From NCBI RefSeq assembly GCF_003991195.1, contig NZ_RCWL01000001.1, forward strand, positions 310,001 through 374,000: DNA of 64,000 nucleotides, read 5' to 3'. The position numbers were made by a program, and so were the translations under genes. The notes beneath the pieces were generated by a model. It made no database searches and was not told the DNA's origin. It saw nothing but the letters and a program-made list of their open reading frames with translations. Positions 60,384 through 64,000 of the stretch are shown piece by piece. How positions within the stretch are numbered: the first letter of the stretch is position 1; the number at the start of each line of letters is the position of its first letter. This stretch comes from Gynurincola endophyticus (GTDB lineage Bacteria > Bacteroidota > Bacteroidia > Chitinophagales > Chitinophagaceae).

Positions 60384-63206
60384 GTGAAGCAAAAATTCTG
60401 TAAAGCATTATTAGGAGCACTGTTCTTAATCATAGGATCGGTACTTCAGGCACAAACCATTCAGGGGGTTGTGTTAAACGACAAAAAAGAACCGCTCTCG
60501 GGTGTCACCATTACTATTGATGGTGTAACAGGTGGTAAAACTACCGACGATCAGGGCGCCTTTTCCTGGACATTAAAAGAACCAGGTGTCATTACCATTC
60601 ACTTCTCTATTATAGGTTATCAGCCAAAAACTCTCACAAAACTTCAACTTCAAAAGGATAAAATAGAGAATATTACCGTTACATTGGCAGCTGCCGAAGA
60701 AGTTCTTAAAACAGCACAGGTTACGGTTTCTGCAAGAAAAGAAAGCGTTAATGCAATCATTCAGATGCAGAGAAGAAGCCCGGCTATCGCTGATGGTATT
60801 TCTGCAGAATCAATTAAAAAATCTCCTGATAGAAACTCCTCAGATGTATTAAAAAGAGTTACCGGTACTTCTATTCAAGACAACAGATTTGTTGTGGTAA
60901 GAGGTTTAACCGACAGATATAATATTGCATTGTTAAACAATGCATTGTTACCAAGTACTGAACCAGACCGCAGAGCTTTTTCTTTTGATATTATTCCTTC
61001 TCAATTATTAGATAATATTTTCATTTATAAAACTGCAACACCTGACCTTCCCGGTGATTTCGCAGGTGGAGTTACACAGATCAGTACAAAAGATGTTCCT
61101 ACCGAAAACTTTTTACAAGTAGGGGGAGGCGTTAGTTATAATACCATGAGTACCGGAAAGCCGTTTAAGATCGGTTATCTGGGAAAAACTGATTATTTAG
61201 GATATGAGAATGGCGACAGAACATTACCTGCATCATTCCCCAGCCGTAAAAATTTTCAGGGTTCGTTTTTTGCAGACAGAGCAGAACAATCTGCAAAAAT
61301 AAAAAATACTTACGGTGATCGTTACCACGGTAATGCATTACCTAACCAGTCATACCAGTTAACCTGGGGGCAGAAAATAGACCGTGACAACGGAGCTCAG
61401 ATCGGTTCTGTGTTATCACTGAACTATAAGAACAGCCAAACCATGAGTGCAGGTATCAGATCAGAATATGATAACCAATATGAATCTGTGAATGGAGCGG
61501 CATACAGATATGAGGATTCGACTTATAAATTCTCTACCGCTTTAGGTGCATTGTGGAATCTGTCTTATAAAAAAGGTAAAACAAAAATCACACTCAGAAA
61601 CTTATATAATAGCCTCTTTGAAACTAATAATTTATTGAGATCGGGTTATCAGTATTATAGTGGCGGTGTGATTGTTACAGCACAGGGTTCTGAAACTGTA
61701 GTGAAGTCAATGTTGTCTTCGCAGTTGGAAGGTGTGCATACTTTGAGAAAAAACAGAAGCTTTAACTGGAATATCAATTATTCATTTACTCAAAGAGACC
61801 ATCCTGATTATAAATTTGCTCCGTTCATTAAAGATTCGGCAGAGATTTATAAAAATGACCCTCCGATGGTGGTGTTAAGAGATACTTATCGCTTCTTTGC
61901 GAATTTGAAAGATCATGCAATTGGTGCAAATGTAAATTATACAGCTCCGTTAAATTGGAAAGAGAAGAAAGTTGGTACTATTAAAATGGGTGTATTCTCT
62001 CAGTTTAAACAAAGAGACTTCTCAGCCAGAATATTCAGATACAACAGATCTCCGCAAGCAGGTTTTGATGAATCAATCCTTACGCAGAATATCAATGAGA
62101 TCTTCAGTAAATCGAATATGCATGCTAACGGATTGGCATTAGAGGAAATTACCAATAATACCGATAGTTATGATGCGCAAACTCAGTTATTAGCTGCTTA
62201 CGGTATGGTTGATAATAAAGTAACAGACAGATTAAAACTGGTTTGGGGTATTCGTGCTGAATACTTTGATTCGAAAGTAAATACATTTGATTTTTCGGGA
62301 TCTGCCAGAACAGTTCCAAGAAATTATGTAGATATCCTGCCTTCGTTGAACCTTACTTATGAGTTGACGTCTATCTCGAATCTGAGATTTGCAGCCAGCA
62401 GAACAGTAGGCAGACCAGAATTGCGTGAAATGGCGAACTTCTCTTTCTATGATTTCGTAAGAAACTTACAGGTTAGAGGTCGTTTTGATGTAGAGAGAAG
62501 CCAACATACAAATATTGATTTGCGTTACGAAGTATATCCTAATAATGGTGAAGTATTCTCTATAACAGCATTCTACAAACACTTCAAAAATCCTATAGAA
62601 CTTAGAGTTGATCCGGGTTCTCCTTCTTTGAACCCTATTCTTGAATATTATAATGCGAATGCAGCAACAAGTTTTGGTTTAGAAGCGGAAGTTAGAAAAC
62701 GTTTAAGCTTTTTAGGTGATGCTGCGTGGTTAGATGATATAACCGTATTTGCAAATGCTGCAGTTATTAAATCAAAAGTTGATATAGAAGGAATTGATAT
62801 GGCGTATGCAGATGCTGATCGCCCGATGCAGGGGCAATCTCCATACCTGATTAATACCGGTTTTGTTTATTCTCATCCTACCAGCGGATGGAGTTTCAGT
62901 GGTATGTTGAATAGAATCGGACACAGGGTTGAAGCAGTTGGTAATGACCCGAAAGGCTTCCCGGATATTTATGAAAACGGTAGAACATTGATTGATCTGC
63001 AGTTGTCAAAAAGAATCCTGAAAGATAAAGGAGAATTGAAAGTGAATGTATCTGATTTGTTGAATCAATCATTTGTATTCTATCAGAACTACAGAACAGA
63101 TACAGACAAGATTTCTAAAAGATCTTACAAAGAAAGTGAAGATAGAATCTGGATGAGTTATAAAGTCGGTTCTTCGTTAGGGTTGTCGTTCACTTATCAA
63201 TTTTAG
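60384..63206 (+). CDS. TonB-dependent receptor with N-terminal carboxypeptidase-regulatory-like domain
   Basis: 940 residues, start GTG. Signal peptide ~1-23 (GSVLQAQ). Carboxypeptidase-regulatory-like extension ~24-110 (TIQGVVLNDKKEPLSGVTITIDGVTGGKTT). The plug domain (~135-250) contains PDRNSSDVLKRVTGTSIQDNRFVVVRGLTDRYN, FSFDIIPSQLLDNIFIYKTATPDLPGDFAGGVTQISTKD. A ~650-residue barrel ends GLSFTYQF with terminal Phe. The adjacent exported lipoprotein gene (63285) and the upstream OprO/P porin and pit genes suggest uptake of a phosphate-containing nutrient. There is no SusD gene; the lipoprotein could play a surface role of that type. Confidence 0.92.
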   Translation: MKQKFCKALLGALFLIIGSVLQAQTIQGVVLNDKKEPLSGVTITIDGVTGGKTTDDQGAFSWTLKEPGVITIHFSIIGYQPKTLTKLQLQKDKIENITVTLAAAEEVLKTAQVTVSARKESVNAIIQMQRRSPAIADGISAESIKKSPDRNSSDVLKRVTGTSIQDNRFVVVRGLTDRYNIALLNNALLPSTEPDRRAFSFDIIPSQLLDNIFIYKTATPDLPGDFAGGVTQISTKDVPTENFLQVGGGVSYNTMSTGKPFKIGYLGKTDYLGYENGDRTLPASFPSRKNFQGSFFADRAEQSAKIKNTYGDRYHGNALPNQSYQLTWGQKIDRDNGAQIGSVLSLNYKNSQTMSAGIRSEYDNQYESVNGAAYRYEDSTYKFSTALGALWNLSYKKGKTKITLRNLYNSLFETNNLLRSGYQYYSGGVIVTAQGSETVVKSMLSSQLEGVHTLRKNRSFNWNINYSFTQRDHPDYKFAPFIKDSAEIYKNDPPMVVLRDTYRFFANLKDHAIGANVNYTAPLNWKEKKVGTIKMGVFSQFKQRDFSARIFRYNRSPQAGFDESILTQNINEIFSKSNMHANGLALEEITNNTDSYDAQTQLLAAYGMVDNKVTDRLKLVWGIRAEYFDSKVNTFDFSGSARTVPRNYVDILPSLNLTYELTSISNLRFAASRTVGRPELREMANFSFYDFVRNLQVRGRFDVERSQHTNIDLRYEVYPNNGEVFSITAFYKHFKNPIELRVDPGSPSLNPILEYYNANAATSFGLEAEVRKRLSFLGDAAWLDDITVFANAAVIKSKVDIEGIDMAYADADRPMQGQSPYLINTGFVYSHPTSGWSFSGMLNRIGHRVEAVGNDPKGFPDIYENGRTLIDLQLSKRILKDKGELKVNVSDLLNQSFVFYQNYRTDTDKISKRSYKESEDRIWMSYKVGSSLGLSFTYQF

Positions 63207-63284
63207 TTTACAATTTGTTCACGTTAGTTTCATATACAGATCATAATAAAAATTGAATTTCGTTCATCTTAAAAAAACATTAAC

Positions 63285-64000
63285 ATGATCTTCTCGAAAA
63301 AAACATTGTACTCATTAATGCTGTTAGCTGTTGCTTTTAATGCATGTAGTAAATCTGATGATGATGATGACGATGATACTACTCCGGTAAACACTACAAT
63401 TCAAGGTACTGTTACAAGTGATATCACTTTAACTGCAGATAAAAAATGGACCTTAAAAGGTTATGTTTATGTTGCTGACGGTGCTACCATCAGAATTGAA
63501 CCGGGTACGGTAATCGTTGGTTCAACTGAAGAAAAAGCTGCATTATGTGTTGAAAGAGGTGGTAAATTAATTGCTGAAGGAACTGCTGATAAGCCAATCG
63601 TATTTACTTCAGGTCAACCTGCCGGACAACGTGCTCCTGGTGATTGGGGTGGTGTTGTTTTATTAGGTAAAGCTCCTACAAACAGAACTGCAACACCAAC
63701 TATTGAAGGTGGTTTAGATAGATCATATGGTGGTACGAATGCTGCTGATAACTCAGGTATTCTGAAATATGTAAGAATTGAGTTTGCCGGTATCGCTGCT
63801 TTCGCAGGTTCTGAAATCAACGGTTTAACTTTAGGTGGCGTTGGTACAGGCACTGTTCTTGAAAATATTCAGATCTCTTTCGGTAACGATGATGGTTTTG
63901 AATTCTTCGGTGGTACTGTAAACGCAAAAAGATTAATTTCTTATGCAACTTCTGATGATGATTTCGATTTCGATTTAGGTTATATCGGAAACATTCAATA
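63285..64000 (+). CDS. Surface-lipoprotein candidate, 3' end outside the window
   Basis: An open frame from ATG 63285 runs to the window edge (~238 codons seen, no stop). Lipoprotein signal MIFSKKTLYSLMLLAVAFNAC (Cys21), followed by SKSDDDDDDD: a run of Asp just after the lipid Cys, like the lipoprotein export signals that send Bacteroidota lipoproteins to the cell surface. The mature part has repeats of a parallel beta-helix type (GATIRIEPGTVIVG, VERGGKLIAEGTADKPIVFTSG, DWGGVVLLGKAPTNR, GILKYVRIEFAG, VLENIQISFGNDDGFEFFGGT). It starts 78 bases after the TonB receptor stop, so the two probably work together. Function not known; the family occurs often beside TonB receptors in Bacteroidota. Confidence 0.85.
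   Translation, partial: MIFSKKTLYSLMLLAVAFNACSKSDDDDDDDTTPVNTTIQGTVTSDITLTADKKWTLKGYVYVADGATIRIEPGTVIVGSTEEKAALCVERGGKLIAEGTADKPIVFTSGQPAGQRAPGDWGGVVLLGKAPTNRTATPTIEGGLDRSYGGTNAADNSGILKYVRIEFAGIAAFAGSEINGLTLGGVGTGTVLENIQISFGNDDGFEFFGGTVNAKRLISYATSDDDFDFDLGYIGNIQ

Noticed and set aside
1-64000. CRISPR arrays, insertion sequences, rRNA genes, prophage
   Set aside because: No spaced direct repeats, transposase-like frames, rRNA-like stretches or phage gene runs were seen in the window.

Overview
This 64 kb window reads as one continuous chromosomal stretch of a Bacteroidota bacterium, most likely Chitinophagia/Chitinophagaceae (inferred). The evidence is a gldK-gldL-gldM-gldN gliding/type IX secretion operon, TonB-dependent receptors with a carboxypeptidase-regulatory-like plug extension, DUF4271 next to hemD, DUF4783 near nadC, a split transketolase, and promoters of the Bacteroidota type (TAnnTTTG at -7). 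I see no insertion sequence, phage, CRISPR array or rRNA operon. The only RNA gene I can support is one tRNA-Arg(CCG). The DNA is AT-leaning throughout and no block stands out as foreign.

Layout. 1-4.4 kb: a partial suppressor-of-fused-like gene, an unknown gene, a two-domain GDPD-NPP phosphodiesterase and a FabZ-like protein lacking the catalytic His. 4.7-9.5 kb (minus): tRNA-Arg, marC and two TonB-dependent receptors. 9.5-14.9 kb (plus): amino-acid permease plus Cys/Met-type PLP enzyme, then a TolC plus HlyD-type efflux pair without a pump. 15-23 kb: gpsA, hemW, a BamA-like outer-membrane protein, DUF4271-hemD and a DUF255 thioredoxin-like protein. 23.3-28.1 kb: gldKLMN. 28.3-34.4 kb (minus): uvrC, a lipoprotein, an ECF sigma/membrane regulator pair and gpmI. 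34.5-38.5 kb: DUF4783, nadC, yciH, NADP-isocitrate dehydrogenase and apaG. 38.5-42.5 kb (minus): two unrelated peptide transporters, OPT and POT. 42.6-45 kb: purD and tryptophan 2,3-dioxygenase. 45.3-52 kb: mreBCD-PBP2-rodA cell-shape operon and an MBL-fold hydrolase. 52.1-57 kb (minus): a second ECF sigma locus, then rfbA-galE-transketolase C-half. 57.1-64 kb: a phosphate-flavoured region with PiT transporter, DUF47 regulator, OprO/P-type porin, TonB receptor and a surface-lipoprotein candidate cut by the window end.

How the genes work together. Several groups are standard envelope modules: T9SS motor/core, elongasome and outer-membrane uptake. The parts most worth following are (a) the phosphate region, where a similar 15-base motif with an 11-base internal period lies upstream of both the porin and the TonB receptor, (b) two ECF sigma loci with unusual membrane partners, one combining an inner-membrane helix with a C-terminal beta-barrel-like domain and one carrying a triplicated cytoplasmic motif, (c) the GDPD-NPP fusion, and (d) the FabZ-like protein with Asn at the catalytic His position. 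All functions come from reading motifs; no database search was run.
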